NCBI GenBank assembly: GCA_017555845.1
Contig: JAFZFO010000037.1
Coordinates: forward strand, 100,058 to 164,057
Source of the DNA: Bacteroidaceae bacterium
GTDB lineage: Bacteria; Bacteroidota; Bacteroidia; Bacteroidales; Bacteroidaceae
Direction: 5' to 3'
DNA length: 64,000 nt
The position numbers were made by a program, and so were the translations under genes. This document shows positions 1 through 8,082 of this stretch, piece by piece (the first letter of the stretch is position 1; every line of letters starts with the position of its first letter). The notes beneath the pieces were generated by a model. That model did no database searches. It was not told the origin of the DNA and saw only the letters and a list, made by a program, of their open reading frames with translations.

Positions 1-1455
1 CAGAATCTTTGGCAGTGCATTGTCGGCAAGATACTGTATTGTATCGCCGCCCCATGCTTCGACATCTTTCTGTGTATATGCAACGACTCCCTCTTCACCA
101 ACCTTGAAATCGGGAATTACGCCCTCAAGATAGCAGTTCGAGAATGCAAGTTCCTCAAGGTTCTCCCAAAGCAACAAACGACGGAAAGCATTATCTGTGG
201 TTACATTGACATGCAAGCCGAGACCATCCTTGTCCTTATATTCATCTTTCTTGCGCAGGTCTGTAGTCTGCCAACGGCGCGATGCCACAAAGCTCAATGA
301 CTTGAGCTCGGGGAAGTTCTCCTGTGTGAGCATTGCCGGAATCTCGGCAAAGTTGTTCGCACTCAAGTCAAGAGCGACAAGTGATTTGCCAAGCTTCACG
401 AAGTCATCGGGCAATGACACAAGACCATAAGAGAAAAGTGTAAGATATTTCAAGTGCTCAAGCTCGCAAATCTCGCTACCCAAATCAATGTTGAGAAGCA
501 TTGTATTCACATTACTTGATATTGCCAACGACTCAAGGTACTTCAGATGACGTATCTCGGAAGGGATAGTCTCCTTGGTATTGAGGAAGCTATACTGTAC
601 CGCGCGTACACGGCCCACTGCCTCGGGAGCTGGCAAATCCTTGTCACTGGCCTCCCAAAGTTCAACGCCTTCCCAGTACTGCAGATTCTCGCTTGTATCC
701 CAGGCATCACTCCAGCAGTTCATACGCTCATATATTACCACAAGTGCAATTGAGTCTCCTGCGCGGTTGTCCTCAATCTTCAACGCCGGCTTCTGATATA
801 CCGATATCACTGCTGGCTCAACAAGTTCTGCACCTTCGCCCTCGGGTATAAGTTTAATCTCTGCCACACGCTGTTCGGGAACAGTGTTCATCTTCCACTC
901 GAAACGCAGCTTTGCAGTACGTGGGCGAGCGCCCTTGTCAAGTTCAACTGTCACGTTCTCCGATGTGAGCCACTCCTGCTCGGCACCAAGATAATCGACC
1001 TCAACACCGAACTTCACGTTTGTGGTAACGGTAGTCTCAAAGAAACGCTCCTCCATCTTTGCCGAAGACTCTACCCAAATTTCGCTGTTCTCGGGAACAA
1101 TCATCTTGCCATATCCCATCTGGTTTACAGTAACGTTGACTGCAGGCTTTGTAGAAGGGACAAAGCGTATAGATGCTGTACGCATTTCGTTCACGAGCGA
1201 CGAGTCCACAACAACATGGCAGGCTGCAGCGCCTGTACCACTCGCCGGAGATACCGACAACCATGGTTCTGTAACCGACACGGTCCAGCTCTCGTTGCTC
1301 TCAACCAGCACAACATCAGCTCCACCCTCGGCGGCAAATGTCAGCTCACTCTTGTCCAAAGAAAAACCTACGGCATTCTCATCCTCCTCGTTGCAGGCAA
1401 CGAACGGAAGGCAGACAATCAATCCTAATGCTATCTTATATAATTTATTCATCAT
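1..1455 (-). CDS. BACON and leucine-rich-repeat surface lipoprotein (3' end beyond window)
   Basis: The 485 codons in view start at 1455 (or the adjacent ATG at 1452) and run off the left edge without a stop. The N-terminus is a lipoprotein signal peptide ending in CLPFVAC, followed by the acidic NEEDE typical of surface-exported Bacteroidota lipoproteins. About residues 35-90 hold a BACON-type beta-sandwich (NESWTVS, then WLSVSPASG), and a second similar domain follows. From about residue 240 a WxxSDAWDTSENLQYWEGV segment leads into leucine-rich repeats with LxxLxLSxN patterns (LVALDLSANNFAEIP). It lies 18 bp after the next lipoprotein gene on the same strand, so it is probably the last visible gene of the susC operon. 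BACON domains are proposed to bind glycans or mucin; the ligand here is unknown. Confidence 0.85.
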   Translation of the reverse strand, partial: MMNKLYKIALGLIVCLPFVACNEEDENAVGFSLDKSELTFAAEGGADVVLVESNESWTVSVTEPWLSVSPASGTGAAACHVVVDSSLVNEMRTASIRFVPSTKPAVNVTVNQMGYGKMIVPENSEIWVESSAKMEERFFETTVTTNVKFGVEVDYLGAEQEWLTSENVTVELDKGARPRTAKLRFEWKMNTVPEQRVAEIKLIPEGEGAELVEPAVISVYQKPALKIEDNRAGDSIALVVIYERMNCWSDAWDTSENLQYWEGVELWEASDKDLPAPEAVGRVRAVQYSFLNTKETIPSEIRHLKYLESLAISSNVNTMLLNIDLGSEICELEHLKYLTLFSYGLVSLPDDFVKLGKSLVALDLSANNFAEIPAMLTQENFPELKSLSFVASRRWQTTDLRKKDEYKDKDGLGLHVNVTTDNAFRRLLLWENLEELAFSNCYLEGVIPDFKVGEEGVVAYTQKDVEAWGGDTIQYLADNALPKIL

Positions 1456-1473
1456 AACCTAACTGCATTAATA

Positions 1474-4080
1474 TCATTTATCAAGAACCAAGGCATCGCA
1501 ACCGCGGATATCCTGAGTCCTGTCATATATGAGAGTATAATATCCCGCATAGATGTAATCGCACACCGATGACATGTCAATTGAGATATTCGGATTATCG
1601 GCAATCTCAAAATACATGATATATGGCGAAATTGTATCCTCAATCTTGCGGAGGTCGTTGCCACCGATACAGAACACCACCATTGATGGGCAGGTGTAAA
1701 GACCTGTAGGCCACTCCTTGAGGATGCGGTTACCGTTCTCGTCACGCTGGTAGCGGATAAAGAAACGGCTCATTGTAGATATGCTCAAAGGCTTTGTGGG
1801 GAATGAAGAGAAACGGTTGTAACTCAAATCCATACCCGACAGATAAGGCAATGTACGTGCATAGAAGTCATCGGGCAGCTCGCTCAGGTAGTTGTAGCTG
1901 AGGTCAAGCGCCTCGAGCAGGAACGCATTCTCGCCCTGCAATGAGCCCTCAGGAATTCTCTTCATACCGTTACCGGCAAGGATAAGCTGGTTCATTGGCG
2001 AACCGGTCTTGAAGAGGATACCGGGGAAGGTCTCAAGACGGTTGTTTGTGATATTGACCGCCGATGAGTTGATACCTTTGAAGTTGTCGCCATTCTCAAA
2101 ACCTGAAATCTTGTTGTATGAGAAGTCAACAGACTGCATTATGTATACCGACTTTGCATTGAAGATGTCGGGGAACTGTGTCATCTCGTTGTTTGTAGCT
2201 GTAAAGCTCTCGAGCTGTGAGAAACCGCAGAAGTAACCGTCAGGAGCAACTGTCAGCTTCTCGATCTTGTTGTAGTCGAGATATACCTTTGCAAGTGTAA
2301 TCTCCTTACCGAAAGGATGCACAGTCTTCAACTGGTTATTGGTACAGTCAATCATGCCAAGCTTGGTCATCTTGCGGAGTTCCTCATATACAGGGGTCTC
2401 CTCAAGGTTGTTGAAACCAAGATAGAACACCTGAAGCTTGTCACCACAGTTACCGTTGATGAGAGCCTCCCAGTCGGCCTTCAGCTGCTTACCCGAAATG
2501 CCCTTGTTACTTGCGACATTGAGCATCTGCAACTCCGGTATAGATGTAAGCATCTCCATTGGCAGGGCTGTAAGCTTTGGACAGTTGAAAATCTCGACAT
2601 CATAGAGCGTCGTCAGGTTCTCCCAGCTGAGTGACTCGCGCTCTGCATAGAATGGAGACTCCGGCTCAATCTCGCGGAAGAAGCTGTCAACCTCAATAGG
2701 ACAGTTGGCAATGAAGAACTGCTGCAGGTTGGTACAACGCTGCAATGCCTTTGAAATACCTACAATGCCGTTTGTCATATCGCCGAAGTGAATTCCCTTC
2801 AAAGAGATACCCTTGCGGATAGGCTTCTCATTCGGATCCATCTCGATGGTCTTCTGCCACAATGCAGAATAACCTGTACGGAAGTCCTTGTCGAGCACTC
2901 TGTCGGCATAGTCCATACGTATCGCGCTCATCTGCTCAGCAGTCATGTCTGGTGTTATGCGACCAAAGAGATGACCGCCCAACAGGTCGGAGTGACTGGC
3001 GAGATAGAGAATTGAAAGCTCAGTGAGCTGACCGATGGCATCGGGCACCACACCCTTTGGACCGAAGCCCTCGAGTGAGATTGTAGCGACACGGCCATTT
3101 GCATCGAGCTGCACACCGGGCTGGTCGCCCCACATATCGATGTCCTTGTTGAAATACCAGTTCACACCATTGGTGTATACATCACCGGCATAGCTCCAGT
3201 TAGGACCATCAAGTGCCTCCCATATCTGCTTCAATGCTATGTAGTCCTTGATATACTCTGTTGTCTCGGAGAGATTTACAGGCACATTCACATCCTTTGT
3301 ATCCGCATCGTTCTCAACCACGAATGTGGCATCTGTATTGTTATACTCTGCGGCAAGCATTGTCTTGGCATTCTTGTCGGAGTATGTGATGCAGTTATGC
3401 ACACGGTACTCACCGGCCTTGAGCCAAACGAGAGTGTCGCACGCAGCATATGATGTCTCCTCTGAAGCGGGTTTGAAATCCTCGGTGTACTTTACAGGGA
3501 TTTTCTCAAAGGTCGTGAACTCCTTTGTAAAGAGATGCTGCACTGTAATATCAACAGTTCTGATATCACTGAAAGGATAGTATCCGTCATTGCCAACACC
3601 ACGTGTCTGCACCCACTCCTTCACAAGCTTGAACGACACACGTCCACGCTCAACCACATCGGGAGTAATGTGCTGTACATGCAGGCCACCGGGAACAATC
3701 TCAAACAAGCAGCCCTCGACATCTCTCTGCTGTATCTCCTCGTCGAGCTGATTATAGAGAACATAACCGATAAGGCTGTATTCGCCGGCCAAAAGGCGCA
3801 GTTTGTCACTGCGCAGACCATACTCGGCAGCCTCATCGTTGAAGGCATTGAGCAAAAGTGTCTGCTCGATAGTGTGGCCATTATACTGAAGGTAAACCTT
3901 TACCTTCTTTGCCTGGGAAAGACTCTCAAGCCTGTCGACCGCACGTGTTGCCTGTCCCACCTTGAACTGCACGTAGCCATACTGCTCCGCCTCGAGACCA
4001 TTGTCCTCGGAACAGCCAATCAATGCCACTCCGCTGAGCGACATAAACAAAACCAATAAATATATTCGTATTCTGTCCAT
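1474..4080 (-). CDS. Leucine-rich-repeat lipoprotein, DUF4458-like N-terminus
   Basis: About 868 residues. I prefer the ATG at 4080, which gives a compact 23-residue lipoprotein signal ending LSGVALIGC and then SEDNG; an in-frame ATG at 4092 would add four residues. Residues about 30-280 form a domain (YGYVQFKVG, LLAGEYSLIGY, CDTLVWLKAGEYRV) that I recall as DUF4458 of Bacteroidales surface proteins; that name is from memory. A linker with LEALDGPNWSY and DMWGDQPGVQLDANGRV leads into many LRR units (LEALDLSYNYLSELP, LSGMDLSYNRFSSFP). No enzymatic motif is visible, so a surface binding or adhesion role is inferred. It sits between two other surface lipoprotein genes with gaps under 20 bp. Confidence 0.88.
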   Translation of the reverse strand: MDRIRIYLLVLFMSLSGVALIGCSEDNGLEAEQYGYVQFKVGQATRAVDRLESLSQAKKVKVYLQYNGHTIEQTLLLNAFNDEAAEYGLRSDKLRLLAGEYSLIGYVLYNQLDEEIQQRDVEGCLFEIVPGGLHVQHITPDVVERGRVSFKLVKEWVQTRGVGNDGYYPFSDIRTVDITVQHLFTKEFTTFEKIPVKYTEDFKPASEETSYAACDTLVWLKAGEYRVHNCITYSDKNAKTMLAAEYNNTDATFVVENDADTKDVNVPVNLSETTEYIKDYIALKQIWEALDGPNWSYAGDVYTNGVNWYFNKDIDMWGDQPGVQLDANGRVATISLEGFGPKGVVPDAIGQLTELSILYLASHSDLLGGHLFGRITPDMTAEQMSAIRMDYADRVLDKDFRTGYSALWQKTIEMDPNEKPIRKGISLKGIHFGDMTNGIVGISKALQRCTNLQQFFIANCPIEVDSFFREIEPESPFYAERESLSWENLTTLYDVEIFNCPKLTALPMEMLTSIPELQMLNVASNKGISGKQLKADWEALINGNCGDKLQVFYLGFNNLEETPVYEELRKMTKLGMIDCTNNQLKTVHPFGKEITLAKVYLDYNKIEKLTVAPDGYFCGFSQLESFTATNNEMTQFPDIFNAKSVYIMQSVDFSYNKISGFENGDNFKGINSSAVNITNNRLETFPGILFKTGSPMNQLILAGNGMKRIPEGSLQGENAFLLEALDLSYNYLSELPDDFYARTLPYLSGMDLSYNRFSSFPTKPLSISTMSRFFIRYQRDENGNRILKEWPTGLYTCPSMVVFCIGGNDLRKIEDTISPYIMYFEIADNPNISIDMSSVCDYIYAGYYTLIYDRTQDIRGCDALVLDK

Positions 4081-4095
4081 AACTTCAATCATTTA

Positions 4096-5592
4096 TCATT
4101 GTGCCACAGGCCTTATGACAAGAGCCTTTATATTTACAATCTGTGGAGTATACAAGCGCAGAATGATAGTCTTGTTCAACGATGCAGGAACTGTAATATT
4201 CAACTTGTACAGACCGTCCTCGCCAAGCTCTGCAGTCGGGTTACCCCATGACTTGAGACGCTGATGCGCACCCTCAAGGTCTGTGATTGCAAAGTTGCCC
4301 TCCCAGTCATCCTTGTTGAGTCTTGTCACGATTGTATAGTTATTTCCGGGAACAAGTTCACAGGCAGTGAGATCGGTTATTGAGAACTCGCTGCAGAGCC
4401 ACTCATAATACTCTTCCTCGGCCACACATGGCACGGAAGCACCATCGGCATCGGTGATAATGAAGCCATCGGTTGCCTCAAGACTCTTCTGTTCAACCTC
4501 CAGCACAACATAAGAGAGGTTACTATCAATGAAAGTGTCCACATCGCTGCTTGCCGCAAGTGAATCGGCAAAGTTTTCATACATTGCAGCAGGAACAGCA
4601 AAGAGATAGCCCGAACGTGAACCGGATGCAAAGGCTGATACCGAGACGCTTACCTGCGAAAGGTCGTTGTTGTTCTGCGATGCAAGAATCCATGATTCGC
4701 TCTCATTCATGACAGCCAACATTCCATTGTTTACCTGAACAGGAACCAATTTGTAATCATAATTCAGGCAGGTTACTGAAAACGCGATGGCATCCTCAAC
4801 AACTGTCTCAACAGTCTCTCCCGAAGCTGTTGTTGTCTCCTGCATAAATGTCTTGCCGTCGAGCGAAACCTTCCAGCCCCATGGTGTGTTGTCACCCTCA
4901 ATCTTCATCAAGGTCGGATCCATACCAACATACGCAACAGGAACTTCATAAGTCACACTGCCGTCAACGTTACCGAATGTTACCACACCCTCCTTTTCAA
5001 AAGGCACGAAAGAGTTTGCCACATTCAATGTGTAACCACCCTCAGAAGCCTCGGGCTGGGCAAGCCAAGATGGGAAAGAGAGTATAGAACAGTCGAAATT
5101 GGCATTTGCAGCAACCCAAGCAGTGGCATCTGTACCAATCTCAATCTTCTCGATCTTCTCGCCCTCGCTTGAAACAAGAGCAAAATCATAATCCCAACCC
5201 TTGCGCCCAACAGTGACAACATTCTGTGACTTGCCACCGGCAACAAGAGTTACATTGGCATGTGCGTTGCCGAAGCCACGCGCATCATTTGTTACCTTTA
5301 TATATACGGTGTGTGTACCCTCGCCGCCCTGCACATCGTTGAAGAAGGCACCATCAGGCTGCATTGAGAGTTTTACCCACATCTTGTCACTGTAAAGATT
5401 CCAGGCTCCGTTTGATGTAATTTCAAACGAACTGACAATGCTTTCACAGCTGTCAAGAGAAGCCATATCAAATTCTCCGGGAGCGGTAAATGTCGCCTCA
5501 ACAGGAGTAACATCATCCTCGGAACAAGCCGATACCAAGCAACAGAATGCAATTGCAAGGCAGGCAATATACCATTTGTTTATATATTTCAT
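4096..5592 (-). CDS. Surface lipoprotein, DUF5003-like with BACON-like N-terminal domain
   Basis: About 498 residues from the ATG at 5592. The longer reading from 5619 would overlap the upstream stop by 14 nt and place nine extra polar residues before the signal peptide. The signal is MKYINKWYIACLAIAFCCLVSAC followed in the mature protein by SEDD, a surface-export type sequence, with the lipidated Cys near residue 23. The first mature domain has the BACON-like pattern FEITSNGAWNLYS...WVKLS and a GEGTHTVYIKVTND strand. The remainder is beta-rich without catalytic motifs. I associate the layout with DUF5003 lipoproteins that follow susD in Bacteroidales, from memory. Its stop is a few bases before the LRR gene start, so the two are co-transcribed. 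Confidence 0.82.
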   Translation of the reverse strand: MKYINKWYIACLAIAFCCLVSACSEDDVTPVEATFTAPGEFDMASLDSCESIVSSFEITSNGAWNLYSDKMWVKLSMQPDGAFFNDVQGGEGTHTVYIKVTNDARGFGNAHANVTLVAGGKSQNVVTVGRKGWDYDFALVSSEGEKIEKIEIGTDATAWVAANANFDCSILSFPSWLAQPEASEGGYTLNVANSFVPFEKEGVVTFGNVDGSVTYEVPVAYVGMDPTLMKIEGDNTPWGWKVSLDGKTFMQETTTASGETVETVVEDAIAFSVTCLNYDYKLVPVQVNNGMLAVMNESESWILASQNNNDLSQVSVSVSAFASGSRSGYLFAVPAAMYENFADSLAASSDVDTFIDSNLSYVVLEVEQKSLEATDGFIITDADGASVPCVAEEEYYEWLCSEFSITDLTACELVPGNNYTIVTRLNKDDWEGNFAITDLEGAHQRLKSWGNPTAELGEDGLYKLNITVPASLNKTIILRLYTPQIVNIKALVIRPVAQ

Positions 5593-5605
5593 ATAAGTCA
5601 TCTTT

Positions 5606-6526
5606 TTAGTATCCCTCACGTTTCAGTTTCTCGGCCTCATCGTCTGTAATCCACTCAACCGCATTCACGAATGTTCCCACGGTGTTGTATCCTTCCTCCA
5701 TTCCGGGAACGTAGAGTGTCATATACTGGAAGATGAACTTCTCGCAACTGCTGAAGTATGATGTATATGCTGTAGGCTGATACAATCTTATCAGGCCATC
5801 GCCATAAAGTGTTCCAAAGGCCTCAGAAGTGGAGCCGAACACCTGGTCTTCCATCTCAATGAGCGGATTGAGGATATCATTGTCCTTGAAAGTAATCCTT
5901 ACATCATAGCCATCGAAGAAGTAATCCCTCATGATGATTGTGTTCTCATTCTCAGGGTCAAGTTCAGCCTTTACAAGTCTCTTGTCTACCTCCATATAGT
6001 TCATGATGTATGTCGATGTCAGGACACAGTATCCGACAAAGGCATTGATATCGAACTTGCAGGCCTTCTGCAACAGCACATTGGTCTCAGTACCATACAT
6101 ATCCCACTGCAGTTCCTCGGGAACAATGAGGTTGAGTTTGAAACCCAATGAGTCATATACATCAATATTCTCGTGATAACCACGTACACGCACATTACCG
6201 ACGAGTTCGCCGGCCTTGATGGTAATGGTATTGGATTCGAGAGAATAGTGACGGCCTTCAATCGCGTTGCTTTCGGCATCAATAATCTCCACAGCAACTG
6301 TTCTGTCATAGTCGCAGGCCTTTGTTGCAACAACCTGCACATTGTGATACTCCACGTCATCAACTACGGGCAACACATAGAGTGTGTCCGAGAACTGGAT
6401 ATAATCAGGAGTAGTAGGCGCCATAGGCTCTCCCCCGTTGCAACCAACAATGCTGCCAACAACAGCAACAGTAAGGGCTGCACCCGATAAAATCCTTGCA
6501 AATCTGCTTATAATATTCATTTTCAT
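5606..6526 (-). CDS. SusD-associated lipoprotein, Calx-beta-like with DUF4984-like C-terminus
   Basis: 306 residues. Signal peptide with lipobox VVGSIVGC and a glycine-rich NGGEPMAP linker. Residues about 38-140 look like a Calx-beta-type sandwich: IQFSDTLYVLPVVDD, then DYDRTVAVEIIDAESNAIEGRHYSLES and a TITIKAGE strand, close to the DUF4843 pattern. The C-terminal half (CKFDINAFVGYCVLTSTYIMNY ... FDGYDVRITF ... DDEAEKLKREGY) fits DUF4984 as I remember it. Proteins of this type sit directly after susD in many SusCD loci and are presumed accessory surface binding proteins. An alternative start at 6520 would drop two residues. The gap to susD is 12 bp. Confidence 0.82.
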   Translation of the reverse strand: MKMNIISRFARILSGAALTVAVVGSIVGCNGGEPMAPTTPDYIQFSDTLYVLPVVDDVEYHNVQVVATKACDYDRTVAVEIIDAESNAIEGRHYSLESNTITIKAGELVGNVRVRGYHENIDVYDSLGFKLNLIVPEELQWDMYGTETNVLLQKACKFDINAFVGYCVLTSTYIMNYMEVDKRLVKAELDPENENTIIMRDYFFDGYDVRITFKDNDILNPLIEMEDQVFGSTSEAFGTLYGDGLIRLYQPTAYTSYFSSCEKFIFQYMTLYVPGMEEGYNTVGTFVNAVEWITDDEAEKLKREGY

Positions 6527-6538
6527 ATGTCGCTGCTG

Positions 6539-8068
6539 TTATCTGTTACTTTCATTAGGTTCAATTTCGGCACCCGGCGACTCGATCTCATGCTGTGGTA
6601 TAGGCCATACGAAGAGTGGATTGTCCGCAGCGATCTTCAGGCTGCTGCCGTTTGAGAGTGACTGGTCCTGAGGTGTACGCTCGAAGCCCTTGCCCCAACG
6701 CTTGAGATCCTGCAGGCGGAAGCCCTCCATGTAGAGTTCCTTGATACGCTCCTGCTCAATGATCTCCATTGCATTGTTTGCATTCAAAGCCACCGAGCCG
6801 TTTGTGTAGCGTGCTGCCATAAGGGTAGAGAGGTCCTTACCCGCCTTGGCGTAATCCGGAGTCTCGAGCTGGCAATAAGCCTCGGCACGAATCAGGTACT
6901 GCTCCGAGAGGCGGAATACCTTTGGCATTGAGACATTGAGCAGCTGCGCCTCGCTGTAGAGAGTCTGGTTACCCCAATACTTGTAGAGCAAAGGCCATGT
7001 GAGACCATGGCTGTAGCCCGTCTGCGCCTCATAGAAGTATGAGTTGTAGCGCAAGTCGTTTGAGCCATAGAGGTCGAGCACCCACTTTGCAGGAACATAG
7101 TCGGGCTTGAACGATGAGTAGTCATAGTTGAAGAAGACTGTTCCAAGCGCACCGCCATAGTTGGTTGATGTGAAGCCCACCTTCCAGATAACCTCGGAAG
7201 AGAGGTCATACTGCCACATGTAATCGTAATAGTTCATTCCTGCAGAGTACTGTGAATTACAGCTTGACAGGAAGAACATGTTGCTGTCAATGATTTTTGT
7301 CGAGTACTTGATTGCCTCCTCATAATCACGCATATAGAGTGCCACACGCGCACGGAGTGCATAAACGGTATACTCATTGAAGTACACAGAGTTGTTGTAG
7401 AGGTAACCGTCGACAGCGGGGTCATAATCATCATCAAGTTTCAGGAGCTCGGCAGCCTTGTCAAGGTCGCTGAGCACCAACTGATAAGAATCGTAGAGCG
7501 ACGCGCGCTTGATTGGCTGGTTCTCGTAATATTTTGTCTTGAGCACAACACCCAGCTCGTTCTGCGCAGCCTCATCGCTCTTGTAATCGACACAATAGAG
7601 CTTAATGAGTTCGCTGTACGCAAGAGCACGTGCGAAATATGCCTCGCCACAGTAGAGTTCCAGGCGGTCAAGCTCTGTATCGCTTGTAAGTGTAGGCTTC
7701 AGCTTCGCGGCATTGTCAAGAAGGAAGTTACAGTTTCCGATCAACGAATAGAGCGAGCCATAGACAGCCTCAATCTGTGAGTTTGTAGCAAGGATTTCCC
7801 AACGCCATACATCACCGAAAGTATTTGTATAACCGTTCACTGCATACACCATATCACACTGGATATCGGGTAGCAGGGTAAGATAGCCGCTGTATAGCGC
7901 ACCGCTGAGGAACGATGAGTATATACCCACCACAGCCTGGTCGGCCTCATCAACGGTTGTTATTGCCGAACCTTCGGGCACAGCATTCTCGGGGAACTTG
8001 TCGAGGCACGATACCGGTACTACAAGCATCGTTGCCAATAATATATAGGTAATTATATTTTTCATCAT
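6539..8068 (-). CDS. SusD/RagB family nutrient-binding outer-membrane lipoprotein
   Basis: 509 residues, the normal length of the family. The lipoprotein signal ends VPVSC and is followed by LDKFPENAVPEGSAITTVDEADQ, the classical SusD N-terminus. TPR-like helices (residues 90-260, e.g. EAYFARALAYSELIKLYCV) and the C-terminal ERIKELYMEGFRLQDLKRWGKG ... FVWPIPQHEIESP segment are diagnostic. SusD proteins form the lid on a SusC channel and bind the substrate at the cell surface. It lies 14 bp after susC. The substrate cannot be read from the sequence, and no carbohydrate-active enzyme is encoded beside it. Confidence 0.97.
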   Translation of the reverse strand: MMKNIITYILLATMLVVPVSCLDKFPENAVPEGSAITTVDEADQAVVGIYSSFLSGALYSGYLTLLPDIQCDMVYAVNGYTNTFGDVWRWEILATNSQIEAVYGSLYSLIGNCNFLLDNAAKLKPTLTSDTELDRLELYCGEAYFARALAYSELIKLYCVDYKSDEAAQNELGVVLKTKYYENQPIKRASLYDSYQLVLSDLDKAAELLKLDDDYDPAVDGYLYNNSVYFNEYTVYALRARVALYMRDYEEAIKYSTKIIDSNMFFLSSCNSQYSAGMNYYDYMWQYDLSSEVIWKVGFTSTNYGGALGTVFFNYDYSSFKPDYVPAKWVLDLYGSNDLRYNSYFYEAQTGYSHGLTWPLLYKYWGNQTLYSEAQLLNVSMPKVFRLSEQYLIRAEAYCQLETPDYAKAGKDLSTLMAARYTNGSVALNANNAMEIIEQERIKELYMEGFRLQDLKRWGKGFERTPQDQSLSNGSSLKIAADNPLFVWPIPQHEIESPGAEIEPNESNR

Positions 8069-8082
8069 AAACCCTCCTAAAA

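Noticed and set aside
1022-1462. Plus-strand open frame of 146 codons
   Set aside because: It is antisense to the BACON/LRR lipoprotein gene, has no signal or motif, and shadows a real coding frame.
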